Below are positions 23,331 through 36,153 of a DNA stretch of 64,000 nt, in pieces. Every line of letters begins with the position of its first letter. Position 1 is the first letter of the stretch. The stretch is from NCBI RefSeq assembly GCF_905171765.1, contig NC_053395.1:188421577-188485576 (forward strand), in the 5' to 3' direction. Source of the DNA: Bufo bufo. Its lineage: Eukaryota > Chordata > Amphibia > Anura > Bufonidae. Under the pieces are notes generated by a model, which was not told the DNA's origin, did no database searches, and worked only from the letters and a program-made list of their open reading frames with translations. A program made the translations under genes and the position numbers.

Positions 23331-23693
23331 CTGCAAAAGAAAGTGAAACACTGTGTTAAACCACTGGCACAAGCAACATGCCACAACGTAAGGTTTTCTT
23401 AAGATGTAAGATTTGTCTGAGGATCCCGCTCATTTTCACAGGAGCTGCCAAAAAAAATACTGCCTATGGGGGCCGCTAGCTAGTTTTCTGCCACCAAGAG
23501 AAAGAAGAATCCGACAGGCTTAGTATTAACCTCCCCGATCCTCTGTCAGAAGCAAAACTTGCTGGCAGATCACTGCTTCAAAAGAGCACATTGAGCTAAG
23601 ACAAAGATAGTTATAGTGAGTCGGGGTGCTGGTCAGCCATCTTTATGGTCAGTTTTATAGAAAAGCCAAGAAAATTTTGTGAAAAAAAAATAA

Positions 23694-24404
23694 TTAAGAG
23701 GACCTGTCACTTCTCCTGAAATGTCTGCTTTAGTTAATATTTGCATATCTTATGTAATAATTATGGAGCACATTTTCATTTAAAAAAAAAAATTACGTCA
23801 CTCCTCTAGTATTCCTACTAGAAGTTTATGAATGAATTGCCACTGGTCTGCAATAAAGGTCCAGATGGGTGTTACCAGTTGGAGTTTTGTCCCTGCACAG
23901 TCAGTGCTACCAGTGTCAGATTGTGCAAGGACATAGTCCCAACCGGTAACACTCAGTGGCACTTTTATTGCAAACTGGTGACAATTTAATTCATAAAGTT
24001 GTAGGAATAACAGAGGAACAGCACAACAGAGTTAGGGTCCATTCACACGTCCGCAAAATGGGGTGCAGACCCATTCATTTTCAATGGGGCCGGAATGTGC
24101 TGTCCACATCCATTTGCGGATCCGCATCCGCATTTGTGGATCCGCACTTCCGCAATCCGTGCTTCCGTTTCCGCAAAAAAAATAGAACAAGATTAGGCAT
24201 TTTCTATTATAGTGCCGGCGATATATGCGGTCCGCAAATTGCGGAATGCACATGGCCAGTGTCCGTGTTTTGCAGATCCGCAAAACACTTACGGACGTGT
24301 GAATGGACCCTTATATGAACAGACGCTCCAGAATTGATATCACATGTGGAATGCAAGTAGTAACTAAAACAGACATGTCAGAAGAGATGGCAGGTCCTCT
24401 TTAA
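23694..24404. mobile_element. TTAA-type MITE holding another MITE
   Basis: TTAAGAGGACCTGTCAC and inverse GGCAGGTCCTCTTTAA. The inner text (cctactagaagtttatgaatg; gctccagaattgatatcacatg) recurs at 40965-41265. Split by 24035-24310. Confidence 0.72.
24035..24310. mobile_element. TTA-flanked TCACAC-type MITE
   Basis: GGGTCCATTCACACGTCCGC and inverse GGACGTGTGAATGGACCC, TTA on both sides (24032-24034, 24311-24313). Same family as 61582-61825. Confidence 0.85.
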
Positions 24405-26599
24405 AAGTGGTTCTTCTTCAAATCAAAATTAATTAGAGCCTGTGGGATGTGTAAAACAATGAAGAAGAAAAAAAAAGTCAACTTTGGAAGGTCCCGATAA
24501 CCAGCGCTGCCACTAAACTGGAAGTGATTAGAGTCGTTCCCAGTCCAGTGACCGCTGCAGTCAATCACTGGTCACACGCTGCGGATTTTGTTGCAGAATT
24601 TTCCGCAGAAATTTGCAGAGTGTGAGTGCACCCTTAGCGGTCAAGTAGCAGGAATGTCACCAATGAGTCTGTGAGGCTGTGATATGCGGTTCTTCCACGT
24701 GACCGCTGAGGCCGGTGTTTAGTTGCAGTGGTCACATGAGCAGGAATGGCATATCATCAGTACTGGTCGAGCGCGGACAGGAGCTGTTGCACTGGATCGT
24801 CAGGGCCTTTATAAGATGAACGCTTCTTTTTAATGTTTTAAACACCCCCGGGCTTAAGTATGTATTGAGGCCTGAATATTGGTTAAAGGATTTTTTCTGA
24901 CAGTTGAGATTTAGGACACTGCTCAGTCGCATAGGTCGAATCGGTTCCATAACAATCCAACAGAGACTATACACGTGCAGCCTTTTGTTTTCAAGATCAG
25001 TGGGGATCACTATCTGACACCCATCAGTTTGACATATAAGAAAAATCTGACTGAAGCGACATGAATGTCAATTTGTGGTAAAAGCTTGATTCTGTATTCA
25101 TGTAAAGGGTTAATTATGCAACAGTCCCCAAACTCATCTAATGTTTATACATGTAATGACAATGGAGCATATTATCAGAAGCATTCATTATGGCCAATGT
25201 GACCTTTAAAGCACAAATGTCTAAAGTTCAAACGTGGCTCCTGATCTGCATGCAGACATTCATGCCACAAGCGGTCTATAAATATTCGCCATCCTCTGAG
25301 GTGACGCATTCTTTTTATAGAGGGATCTGTGACTGAACGGAGGGGGAACACTGCCATCTAGTGCCCAACTTCCACTTGATAAAAAAATAACAATAAATCC
25401 ATATGACCTGTACACTGTATACCATAAGGAGTAATGGCAAACTACACAGTAACATTTAAACTAGTGTACACAAGACATCTCCTCCTGCTAATACTGTACT
25501 TACAGTGCACATTGCACAAGCCCTTTCTTCTTTGTACCTCCAATACAACATTGGTTTAAAGGGGTTGTCCAGGAATGCATCATTTCTAGTGATGTCTCCA
25601 GTACTGAAAGGATCATACTTACCTGCTCCCTGCTGCCCCCGTCCTCAGCACTGGCTCCCATGTCTCCATCTCCTGATCCGAGGTTTGTTGTCTTCCACCT
25701 TGGCATGGCCATGTTCACCTGATCCTCTGCAGCCAACTGCTGGCTTTGGCGTTGATGTGTTCCTGGCATGGTGACCTGATCCACTTCAGCCAACCGCTGT
25801 TGTGTCCTCAGGCTCAGCTCGAACAGCTTAGTATGACATCCCTGGGGGCCTTCACAAGAGCCCCCCCTTTGTCTAACCCTACAAATGCCGTGGTCGCTAC
25901 TGACAGCGGCATCTAAGGGGTTATATGACCAGGATTATAGTCATCTACCTTTCTGGTCACTACCAGTGCGTGTCAGCTGTATTACACAGCTGGCATCCAC
26001 TGTGTATGGAGCGAGCTCAGCGCGTGAGCCCACTCCATATAACCCCCTAACTCACATCACATTTTCCTGTATAAACCCCTATATACATGGGGTGGTTACC
26101 CTGCATTTCAAGACTCCTGAACTGGACATTCATTCTTATACGGCATCATAACTAGGTGATAACCCATGAGGGAGATGGGAAACACAATGGTTCCCATGGA
26201 AATTTTTAAAACTGACAGATGAGAACAATAAGACTAATCATGACAGATTTTGGATGCAATGCCCTTTAAAATAAAAGTAATAGTACAAAAGACGCAAGGC
26301 CATCACTCGCCTTTACGTCATGTTCACACAGTCAAAAGAAACACTGCATTTGGTATGGTAAAACCAGGGTACAGGGCGGATTCTCGCTTTCTTTGAAAGA
26401 AACTTACATGTACAATATGTCTGATTTTAATTTTTTACATGAATCATTGGATTATCCCTTTAAGCAATCTTCGAAGATTGAGGATGTTCTGCCCATTGAA
26501 GTCAATGGGAAAGGGATGAAATATATCACTCAATATTGAAATTGCAACGACAAGAAGGAAAAATTGTGGAATTATGGAAATCACAGGAACGATAGACAT
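24405..26599. other. Intron with MITE relics only
   Basis: Holds half elements: gcggattttgttgcagaattttccg near 24583-24600, a TTAA end at 25556 (aaaggggttgtccagga), and simple AT-rich text. No exon was found between 23330 and 31812. Confidence 0.45.
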
Positions 26600-27500
26600 G
26601 TTAATTGATATGCAAATGATAACAAAATGGAAAGAAAATATTCAAAACAAAAGATAGGTCATCAATAGAAAAAGTCCAGACAACCCCTTTAATGGTTGTC
26701 TGAGGAATGTAATGCCACTCTGACTGCACTTGGGCATGAAAATCATCAAGAACTGGCAGCTCCCTCTTCAATTGCCGATCAATGATGTCCCAGACGTGCT
26801 CGATGGTAGACAAGTCCAGAGATGCTGCAGGTCATGGTAGCACATTTAGGCCACACAGTCTGCTCACAGTAGCACATGCGGCTTGGCGTTATGCTGTTTA
26901 AAAATGGCTCCCATGACACTTTCAAGAAATGGCTGTACCACTGGTTCCACAAACAAATCAATGTAACACCGAGTTGTTAGTGTGAAATGAAGACTCTAGT
27001 CCTTGACCGTACATCATGCCACCCCACACCACAATCTCAGCAGTAGGACCGGTATGGTATTCCCTTGTGAAGGCCTCTTCATGGATTTGCCCATGTGGTT
27101 TCCAGACCAATCTCTGGCCATCATTGAATTCGGGACAAAAGCAGGACTCATTGCTCAAGAAGGATAGACCTCCATTCCTGTCTTGCTGTGCACCATCATA
27201 GCCTTTGAGAGCAGTGGCTTGAGGTGAATGGAACACCTGTAGCTGGACGTCTGACTCATAGGCCAATGTTTGCTGCCCTAGGCTTGGGACGAGATGTCCG
27301 ATTTCATTTGCAGTAGAGAATGGATCACTTTGCGCCATTCTACTAATCAGACAATCCCTCCGTGCAAAGGTTCAGCTCTTGCTTTCAATCCACTTCGTCG
27401 TCGTTCTCCCAACTACCATTTCAAGGAGTCTTCCCTCTCAGTTTGCGACAATTGGTGATAACTGGCATGTCAAAAAACAGGAGGCATCGCACAATCATCC
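26600..27500 (-). pseudogene. Decayed Tc1-like transposase
   Basis: On the minus strand, fragments in shifted frames give ANEIGHLVPSLGQQTLAYES, FSNESCFCPEFNDGQRLVWK, TAEIVVWGGMMYG and, near 26815-26760, MSTIEHVWDIIDRQLKREL. The last is the C-terminal catalytic-Glu motif of Tc1 transposases (usually NPIEH-W). Stops and frameshifts show the copy is dead. Inverted ends were not located. Confidence 0.75.
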
Positions 27501-29480
27501 CACACAACTTGATCCATTTTTGGGGGTTTCCTATGGCTAAAGAATTTGCTTTCTAACTGGCTTTCCTGCCCCTCCCACATGCCACAGATTGGAGCTAGGT
27601 GCTTTAAAATGTGATCATCTGCAGATCTTCGCAATACCTGCTACTCTCTTGATGTGCATAACCTTGCGGCTTGTCCTTCCTGTGTTGCCATTTCAATTTT
27701 GAGAAGCGTACATTGATGAGCAGGAGGAGTACCTGTAGCGAATTTGCCACCAAAAACCACATGTTCTCAGAGGCAAATTTCCATTCCGCTCTGCCCCTGA
27801 CTTTTCTGTTGCATATTTTTCTGGGTGAACATAGCCATACTGTACATTAATATGTCCCACTACTGCAAACATGAACTACTGAAAATGTAAAACAGTCCAG
27901 TCAGCTCTAATTAGATACCATGGATTAAACAATTAACACATCCCAGGTGATTTCAATGCCGATAAAGGGACACATATCCAGTACACAGGCAAAGATCTGC
28001 GTTCATCGTAAACTATATTGATTTACATTGCAGCGGCCTTCAGTGGAAGGCGTAATTTGTCAAAAGCCACAAAAAGATAGAGCAGGGCATGGTCCATTCC
28101 AGCCAAATCTTCCCATCGCTTCTCTGCCCTCAGTTCTGCCAGGAGTTTCTAGCAATGTGCTCCCTGACAATCCTATCGAATGTTATATAGGGGTTCCTGA
28201 AAAGGTTCTCCAGAACTACAAAATGGATGGCCAATCCTTACAATAGGGGCCAATGTCAGACTGTCTGCACCCCTGCTGTTTAACTGACTGAAGGGGCTGC
28301 AGATCCCACTATCCCGCTATTTACCAGGCACAGCTCTGCACCTATGGTAGTGGATGTGCCTAGCACCTGGCTCCGTCCTAGTCATCTGAACGGGACTAAG
28401 CTTCTCTGAGCTGTAATATCACTTACAGATGCTGCTAAATGTACGGTGCTGCGCCTGGTAAACTATGAAGCGGATGCGGCACACGTTGGAGTGCTATCGT
28501 CCCTACACTCAGGTGATCAAGGGTGGTCACGAGGTTGACCTCCGCTGATCTGATACTGAAGGCCTTTTCTTTTTCAATTTGCATAAATATTACTTTCTGG
28601 GAGAAACCCCATAATGAACCTCTTGCCATTAAAGACACAAAAGAAAAAAGAAAGACTTATACAGAAGTGAAGTGAACAATATTCAGACTCAAACTGCAAC
28701 TAAAGAGCAGCAAGAGTCTCTAATAAGTAGCTTCAACCATAGCAAGAAACAAAATATGCAGCAGGAAAGTTAGCAATTTTTTGTGTCACCCTCCCCACTC
28801 ATACACAAGGAAAGTTTAAAAGGGATATCCCATTATGACAAATTATCACAGATAAGTGTCTGATCAGCAGAAGTGATCTGATGCAGCCCCTGATGATCAT
28901 GAGAACGGGGCCCATGTAAGTGGGGCCGCAGACACACATGCACATCCGCCACTCCATTCAGCTCTATGGGACTGCCCAAGCGCTTGGCTATCTTCAGCAG
29001 CCCCATGTAGCTGCGTGCATGCATGACTGTTGCTCCATTCAAACGGGAAAAGAATGGGTCGCATTCTTATGATTGGATACAGGATACAGTTGTCTTCATG
29101 GGACGGCTCCTCTGTGTATAGCCACAGTCTCATGAGGGAATAGGATTCAGACACGTGATTATTGGACATAACCAATACAAGAAAGAGCATGGCGCCTCCC
29201 TGTACCAGATGATCAGAGGGGGTGTCAAGATTCGGACCCCGGCCAATGTGATAATGATGACCTATCCGGAGCATAGGTCATCATTATATTTACATGGATA
29301 ACCCCTTTAAGGTTCTGTCCATTTGGAGACTGCATACTTTAAGAACGGTCATCATTTGTTAAAAAGACATCTGCATGTCGGTTGGATGCTCACTGCAACA
29401 CTCGCATGAGCATTTCATCTTAAAGGGTTGTCTCATCTCGCAGTTACTAAGGTGAGAGGAGACACAGTCACGACCATCTC
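27501..29480. other. Intron, weak MITE relics
   Basis: Near 28190-28250 and 29260-29311 are ends of an old TTAA-type element (ggttctccagaac; cctatccggagcataggtcat; ataacccctttaa). Nothing else recognised. Confidence 0.4.
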
Positions 29481-29483
29481 TCG

Positions 29484-29527
29484 GCCTACGCGTTTCAGAC
29501 CAATACACTATGATCCTTACTCATGGC
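29484..29527 (-). ncRNA. Hammerhead-ribozyme-like motif C (degenerate)
   Basis: Read on the minus strand: gcc, then atgagta in place of CUGANGA, a stem II with wobble pairs (ggatca/tggtct), then GAAACGCGTA with the two-pair stem III and an A at the cleavage site, then ggc closing stem I. Two invariant core bases are changed, so it is a relic. Confidence 0.5.
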
Positions 29528-29529
29528 AA

Positions 29530-31811
29530 ATGCTATGTGCAACAATCACATAACATTTTCAATGAGTAAGGATTATTGTGTATAGATCCAAAATGCTTAA
29601 GTCTGCAGTAAATAATGATGAATGAGAGGGGCCAGCCGGCCTGTCCTCTTCCCCAAGGAAGATCTGCGCCAGCCAATAGCAGGCCGCGACAGGGATCTCC
29701 CCAGCGTCGCGGTCTGCTATTGATGTTTTGATCCGCGCGATGGGGAGATGCAGCAGGAGAGGGAGGCAAGTATAACCCGTGCGGGGCCCGTGCATTAGGG
29801 GATGGATAACCCCTTTAAATCTATTTTTGGGTGATCTTTTTAATTTTCCATATCACAATCTATATTTAAAAAAAAAAAAAAAATGCCGTTTTTTACACTA
29901 GCCACTAAGCCTAACAATAGGAGCCACTTCCTAGTCTGTACAAATCACTTCTCAGCAGTCATCTCATTATCATCACAGGCAAGAAAATAATGACACATAT
30001 CACAGACAGACCAAGATAACACAGAAACCTGGCTGCTGTAAGTCTCTAAATGCTGTTAGATGGCTGACCCATAATCTTACATAGAAAATAGAATAAAAAA
30101 AAAAAATCTAAGAACAAAATCAGAAAATAAAATACGGTGGATTAGACAAAATGAACGTGTCACTGGTTTTAACTGGCAGCGAAAAAATGATAGGCGACAC
30201 ATTCCCTTTAAATGAATCGGGATTAGAAGTACATGAGTAGAAGCCTGTGGAAAACACGGATAGTTGGAACTTTTCTGAACACGGTCCCCAACACAATTTT
30301 GGGTTAACAATGAGAAAATCACCAAGAATCTGCACAAATAGCTCAGGTGGTCATTGCGGAGAAGGGCAGCAGTTAAATGCAGTGGGCAGGACCATTGCTC
30401 ACCTTGTCACATTGTTTCTGGAGCCGACACAGGCAGCTCTATCAATCATTCCTCATTTACATTTCCCGAGTGGAAGCGTCCTCATAGCTCAATTTACTAA
30501 AACAGTACTTGACCTATTTGTTCCGACCGTTTTCCCCGATGCTTTCTGCTGTAAGAGCTCACCTGGGACACTGCATCCCATTTAATGCAATATCTAATCG
30601 ACAAAGTTAACACTTCTTACAAGACTATTATGGAGTGCTGTGCTTAATCACAGTAAAGACACCTCATTACTGCTGCTGGAAAACGTACGGAGGAGGAGTG
30701 TCTTGTTCTAAGGCTTTTAATTGACTGAAAATAGACTCGGCAAGCAACACCGAGACGTGCAGGTCACCAGCGCTTTTTTATTTCAAGGGCGTCATTGGCA
30801 GCAATGATACAACAGTTTTACCTAACAGCGGAAGGTGACTGATGATGACTGGAATCTAGGAAATAAACCGGTTCTAAGAGATGCAGAAGATTCTTTGACA
30901 CTGCAGCTTAAAGGGAAAATCCGTCCGATTTACGTTATGCAGGAGAGGACTCCAGCATAATGTAAACCGGACGGATCCGCTATGCAGGCCGTAGACTTCT
31001 ATTAGGACGGAATGAATAACGGAATGCCTCTAAAGGCTTTCCGTTATGCATTCCATCATGGAATTGCGTTATGGTCCGTGGTAACGAAATCCATAACGCA
31101 CCTCAGTAAATACCACAACACGAACCCGCACACGAACTTCAAAATAGGAAAATTCGCTCATCCCTAATTGCAATCTATGGAGATTAAACTGAACAGCATT
31201 TCTATAGTAATTTATTGAAGCACGGCTGAAAAAAAAAAATGACGGGCCTCAGAGTTGCACCATTTAAAAAATATTGCTTTCAGAGAGATGGTCACAATGT
31301 GTAGGTATAACACAGAAATATGGCAGAGGTATACTGTCCCACCCTCATGCTAAAATGAATAAAGGGACATGATGCTTTTAACATAAAAAACTAAAGCCAC
31401 TCACCTGTTCACTGTCACTCCTTTCCAGCGCGGATTCCTGGGGATCTGAAGAGTGATGTTCCATCTGTCCTCACATATTCAGCTGCAGGAATTCACTGGC
31501 CTCAGGGACGACGTGTCCTCAAGTGACACATAACCGCTGAGACCGGTGGATGGCTACAGTGGGGCACATTATGTCACACTTCCAGTCCACAGTGTACTGG
31601 AGGCAGCAAAGCCAGGACCCTCAGCGCAGGAACAGAGCACAGGCAAACAGACGAGTGACTTTCTTTTGTTATGTTAAATGCATTCTGGCTCTTAATTCAT
31701 TTTAGTTAAGTTTTTTTTTTTTTTTTATTAATTTGGTGGTGGTGGTGAAATCGGAGATAACCCCTTTAAAATTATCACTGGGAATAATATAATTCTAAAA
31801 CTCAAGCATAC
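29530..31811. other. Intron, simple repeats and MITE ends
   Basis: A TTAA end (ggataacccctttaaat, about 29806-29820) and A-runs; around 30910-31120 short words such as aatccgtccgatttacg and gtaaaccggacggatccg resemble the GGATCCGT MITEs but the ends are lost. No gene. Confidence 0.4.
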
Positions 31812-31897
31812 TTAAGCAGGATCTTTTTCCAGCCGCGCTCGCTCCTCCTGAGCACAGATTGTCTCCACGATGGACAAGTTCCAGTTCCAGATTTGTT
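31812..31897 (-). CDS. UBR3: UBR3 exon (TNLELELVHRG...KRSCL)
   Basis: 86 bases between acceptor ttttacttacag and donor GTATGCTT. Its first A completes the Arg codon left open by exon 44783-44919 and its last A opens an Asn codon. It encodes TNLELELVHRGDNLCSGGAS followed by AAGKRSCL, which agrees with UBR3 proteins except for conservative changes. The donor (GTATGC) is weaker than its neighbours, but both flanking phases require it. Confidence 0.94.
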
Positions 31898-32507
31898 CTG
31901 TAAGTAAAATAAAAGTTACAATTAATGTAACGAGCTATGCAGGAATCACTCACTTATTCACCATTTGGAATAGTAGATTTTTTTTAGTTCTAAGAAATCA
32001 GGTTCCCCATTTAAAGGGCCAAGGAAACTTATGGCCATTTGTTGTGCAGGTGCCACCTATACATCTGTTAATTGGCTTGTAACCTGTAATCATAGAGGCA
32101 CACAAGATTGTACAGGAGCTGCATGCACAAAGCTGTGGATGATTTAACCGACATTATTATTATTTACTTCACAAACATTGGGGCAATAAAGGAGAAAAAA
32201 TGGCTACTAAGTGTACACATTCCTCTAATTTAACCTTTCCCTTGCTGCTTTGTAACCCCCCCCCCCCCCCCAACTTGCTCCCTATCTATACCGTGTATCA
32301 GTAGTGTCCAGGCAGCACACCTGGAGGTGTTTGTATGCAGTACACAGTCAGCGGGCAGTACACCCTTCTGAGCGTGGGCTACCTCTGCCTTTACTTATCA
32401 GGTGCTGCAAACACTCTAGCAAGTTTGCAAATTAAATATTAAATTATTGAAAATTGAACGTATTGAGCACTATTCCGGCAGATATTTACCTCCAGGTCCA
32501 ACTAGAG

Positions 32508-32648
32508 CAGGGATGCCCAACCTGCGGTGCTCCACTTGTTGTATAACTACAACTCCCACCATGCCCTGCTGTAAACTGATAGCTGTAGGCTATCCGGGTA
32601 TGCTGGGAGTTGTAGCTTTGCAACAGCTGGAGGGCCGCAGGTTGGGCT
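32508..32648. mobile_element. hAT-type MITE relic
   Basis: CAGGGATGCCCAACCTGCGG and inverse CCGCAGGTTGGGC around aactacaactcccaccatgcc / gctgggagttgtagct. The right terminus is mutated so no clean 8-bp duplication can be read. Confidence 0.75.
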
Positions 32649-32889
32649 CTAGTTGGGCTGAACTAGATCATGGGCTCTGTAACGAGGGCCAGGATAAAAA
32701 TAAGGCTCTGCTTTATTTCCTGGAAATATATTTATAAACAAAGACCCTTTTTGGCCCAGAACATATTTGTAAATATTAACAACCAAATAGCAAAAGGCTA
32801 TAAAGTTCAGTTTTTGGCCTATTATTTATTTGTTAAAATATTACTAATATTATGGTCCTGTTTAAAATAAAATGAACAGAAAACGATGT

Positions 32890-33239
32890 GTGTTTATTTA
32901 CAACGAAGCCGCTGCCAGAAGTCTGCACGGGCGCATCAGGCTGAGCCTAGTGCGCAGGCGCCGGATCTGGCAGAGGGACGGGAGGATTGCGGAGGCGGCG
33001 CTGAGCTGAAGAAGGCGGCGCTGGGCACCGGACGGCGATGGGTGCAGCCGGGCACACTGTATTAACGGACGTCCCCTTGGGCACCTTAGGTAAGTGATTG
33101 ACAGGTTATAAAAACCAGTTTTGGGTTAATAGAGCCACAGGGAGGTTTGATAAGGCCAGCTTAGGATTCATGTTATTAGTACGGACATGAGCATATCTTT
33201 AGGTTATAGGGGTAAGATCTCATGACAGAATCCCTTTAA
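32890..33239. mobile_element. Right half of the 11056-type TTAA MITE
   Basis: Shares gtctgcacgggcgcatcagg, ggcggcgctgggcac and ccccttgggcaccttat-like blocks with 11056-11763 and ends catgacagaatccctTTAA (TTAA 33236-33239). An (ATA/ATAAT)n run follows at 33240-33280. Confidence 0.65.
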
Positions 33240-33578
33240 AAAAAAATAAAAATAATAATAATAATAAGAATAATAATAAGGGAAGTAAGTAACTTATTAT
33301 ATTCTCAAAGTTCACCCTGTTAGCATCAATTTCATCAATCAGGGGAAAGTTTATTTCTCAATTAGCAGAAGCAGTTTGCTGTGACCTAGATAACCAAATT
33401 CCACCTTCCCTTACTGCCAGGACTCGCCAGACAGACTAGCCCTAAATCACCTGCCGCTAAGTCGGTTTGTCCTCACAAATGTCTCTGCTGCTTGTTAGTT
33501 GAAAGCAGGGAGACGTCTGCAGTACGGCTCCCTTACTCAATCACCAATGCGCTTCTAATCTAAAAACTAACTAGAGCT

Positions 33579-33620
33579 CCTCCGACATGTTTCGCCACCA
33601 CTGTGGCGTCCTCACGAGTG
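33579..33620 (-). ncRNA. Hammerhead-ribozyme-like motif D
   Basis: On the minus strand: cgtgagga (UGAGGA fits UGANGA; the preceding C is G), stem II gccac/gtggc with an AGTG loop, then GAAACATGTC, where stem III is A-U and C-G with an AT loop and GUC is the classic cleavage triplet. Stem I is weak and one extra C sits before stem II. It lies downstream of the Penelope-like endonuclease on the same strand, about 1.1 kb away once the hAT and MITE insertions are removed. It could therefore belong to that element's terminal repeat. Confidence 0.58.
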
Positions 33621-33757
33621 CTCCGTTAAATGTGTATTTACAGGGGAGGTGATCCCTTCTCCTCCTCCCTTCTTATCCATTTGGAGTGCTCCAAATGTGA
33701 ATTGACAGTTGTCTTACAACTAGCAGCGGTGAGGTATCGTATCTCACCACCTATAGC

Positions 33758-35595
33758 CAGGGCCGGCGCTTCCATATAGGCAGGGGGGGCAATTGGCTAC
33801 TGGCACATGATAGGGGGGGTCCTCTGGCTACTGGCACATGATAGGGGGGGTCCTCTGGATACTGGCACATGATAGGGGGGGTCCTCTGGCTACTGGCACA
33901 TGATAGGGGGGGTCCTCTGGCTACTGGCACATGATAGGGGGGGTCCTCTGGCTACTGGCACATGATAGGGGGGGTCCTCTGGCTACTGGCACATGATAGG
34001 GGGGGTCCTCTGGCTACTGGCACATGATAGGGGGGGTCCTCTGGCTACTGGCACATGATAGGGGGGGTCCTCTGGCTACTGGCACATGATAGGGGGGGGT
34101 CCTCTGGCTACTGGCACATGATAGGGGGGGTCCTCTGGCTACTGGCACATGATAGGGGGGGTCCTCTGGCTACTGGCACATGATAGGGGGGGTCCTCTGG
34201 CTACTGGCACATGATAGGGGGGGTCCTCTGGCTACTGGCACATGATAGGGGGGGTCCTCTGGCTACTGGCACATGATAGGGGGGGTCCTCTGGCTACTGG
34301 CACATGATAGGGGGGGTCCTCTGGCTACTGGCACATGATATGGGGGGGTCCTCTGGCTACTGGCACATGATAGGGGGGGTCCTCTGGCTACTGGCACATG
34401 ATAGGGGGGGTCCTCTGGCTACTGGCACATGATAGGGGGGGTCCTCTGGCTACTGGCACATGATAGGGGGGTCCTCTGGCTACTGGCACATGATAGGGGG
34501 GGGTCCTCTGGCTACTGGCACATGATAGGGGGGGTCCTCTGGCTACTGGCACATGATAGGGGGGGTCCTCTGGCTACTGGCACATGATAGGGGGGGTCCT
34601 CTGGCTACTGGCACATGATAGGGGGGTCCTCTGGCTACTGGCACATGATAGGGGGGTCCTCTGGCTACTGGCACATGATAGGGGGGGGCTCTTGTTACTG
34701 ACACATGATGGTGGGGAGGCTCTTATTACTGGCACATGATTGGGGGTCATCTATGAGGGCACATTTTACTGGCACATTATTGGGGGACATCTATGGGGGC
34801 ACCTATTACTGGCACATTATTGGTGGGCACTATAGGGACATCTAATAAGGCCACAAAGAACGGTTATTTTATACGGGGGCTCTGTATAGGGGCATTTTAT
34901 ACTGTGACACATTATGGTGGGTACTTTGGGAAAGGGGGAGAGGAGTACTATGGGGTCATCTACGGGGGCACTGAGAAGGGGTATTTTATACTTACAAATT
35001 ATGGGGGACACTGAAGGCATCTACTGGGGCACTATATATGGGGATTTTATACTGGTACATTATGGGGGGCACTAGGAGGGATGGGGAAGAGGCGCACACT
35101 GGGGGCACTATATAGGGGTATTTTATACTGGCACATTATGGGGGCACTATGGGGACATTAGCTCAACTGGGGGCATTACAAGGGGGTAATTACATTATAA
35201 GGAGAATTATTTCTACGGGAGAGGGGGGGGGGGGCATTATGGTGGGCTTTATTACTCCCCCTATGGTATGACACCAGCCTCTCCCTGCTCTGCTATCCCT
35301 CTGCCCCTTCTCCAAATACTTATTATGAAATCTTTCTCATTAGGATAAAACAACATCAGCTCCACCGAGCCCCCCAGCCAAGTGGTGAAGTGGTGTCCGA
35401 GATCCCCAAGGGTCAAGCCAAGTAACTAAGTTTTCATATGAAATATGTTTAGGTTATACACATATAGCATACACCGTGCCCCACAATATACAGTTTCTTC
35501 TGAAAAAGTCATCAAGTGTCATGGGGGGGGGGGGGGGGGGGGGGCGCCTTATTGTTTTTCGCCCCAGGGCCCCATTTCACCTAGAACCGGCCCTG
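33758..35595. mobile_element. Non-autonomous hAT element carrying a 31-bp minisatellite
   Basis: CAGGGCCGGCGC at the left and CCGGCCCTG at the right, flanked by 8-bp copies cctatagc (33750-33757) and ccgatagc (35596-35603), one mismatch. 1838 bp, no transposase. The interior is tandem repeat: clean 31-bp units first, then looser units of ggcacattatggggg type to about 35240, with G runs at 35222 and 35525. Confidence 0.85.
33790..34690. repeat. 31-bp minisatellite, about 29 copies
   Basis: Unit tcctctggctactggcacat plus gatag and a run of six to eight G. Copies differ almost only in G-run length and a few single changes. There are no spacers, so it is not CRISPR-like. Confidence 0.95.
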
Positions 35596-35654
35596 CCGAT
35601 AGCTAGAGCTTCAGGTATCTGACGTCCGTAGCCATAGACCTATCAGATGAGTAA

Positions 35655-36153
35655 GGCTACTTTCACACTAGCATTCGGGGCTCCGCTTGTGAGCTCCGTT
35701 TGAAGGGTCTCACAAGCGGCCCCGAACGCATCCGTCCAGCTATCAATGCATTCTGAGTGGACGCGGATCCGCTCAGAATGCATCAGTTTGGCAGCGTTCA
35801 GCCTCCGCTCCGCTCAGCAGGCGGATACCCGAACGCTGCTTGCAGCATTCGGGTGTCCGCCTGGCCGTGCGGAGGCAAACGGATCCGTCCAGACTTACAA
35901 TGTAAGTCAATGGGGACGGATCCGTTTGAAGTTGACACCATATGGCTAAATTTTCAAACAGATCCGTCCCCCATTGACTTTCAATGTAAAGTCTGGATGG
36001 ATCCGTCTGAACAACTTTCAGACTTAGAATTTTTTCTAAACTATAATGCAGACGGATCCGTTCTGAACGGATCCAAACGTCTGCATTATAGGAGAGGATC
36101 CGTCTGTGCAGACATCAGACGGATCCTCTCTGAACGCTAGTCTGAAAGTAGCC
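35655..36153. mobile_element. TCACAC-type MITE with GGATCCGT repeats
   Basis: GGCTACTTTCACACTAGCATTC and inverse AACGCTAGTCTGAAAGTAGCC. Flanks TAA (35652-35654) and TTA (36154-36156). Close copy of 19081-19548; contains tgcagcattcgggtgtccgc and many ggatccgt words. Confidence 0.8.

Noticed and set aside
33790..34690. CRISPR-like direct repeats
   Set aside because: Units abut with no spacers, the host is a vertebrate, and the array sits inside a hAT element; it is a minisatellite. The same holds for 55255-55850.
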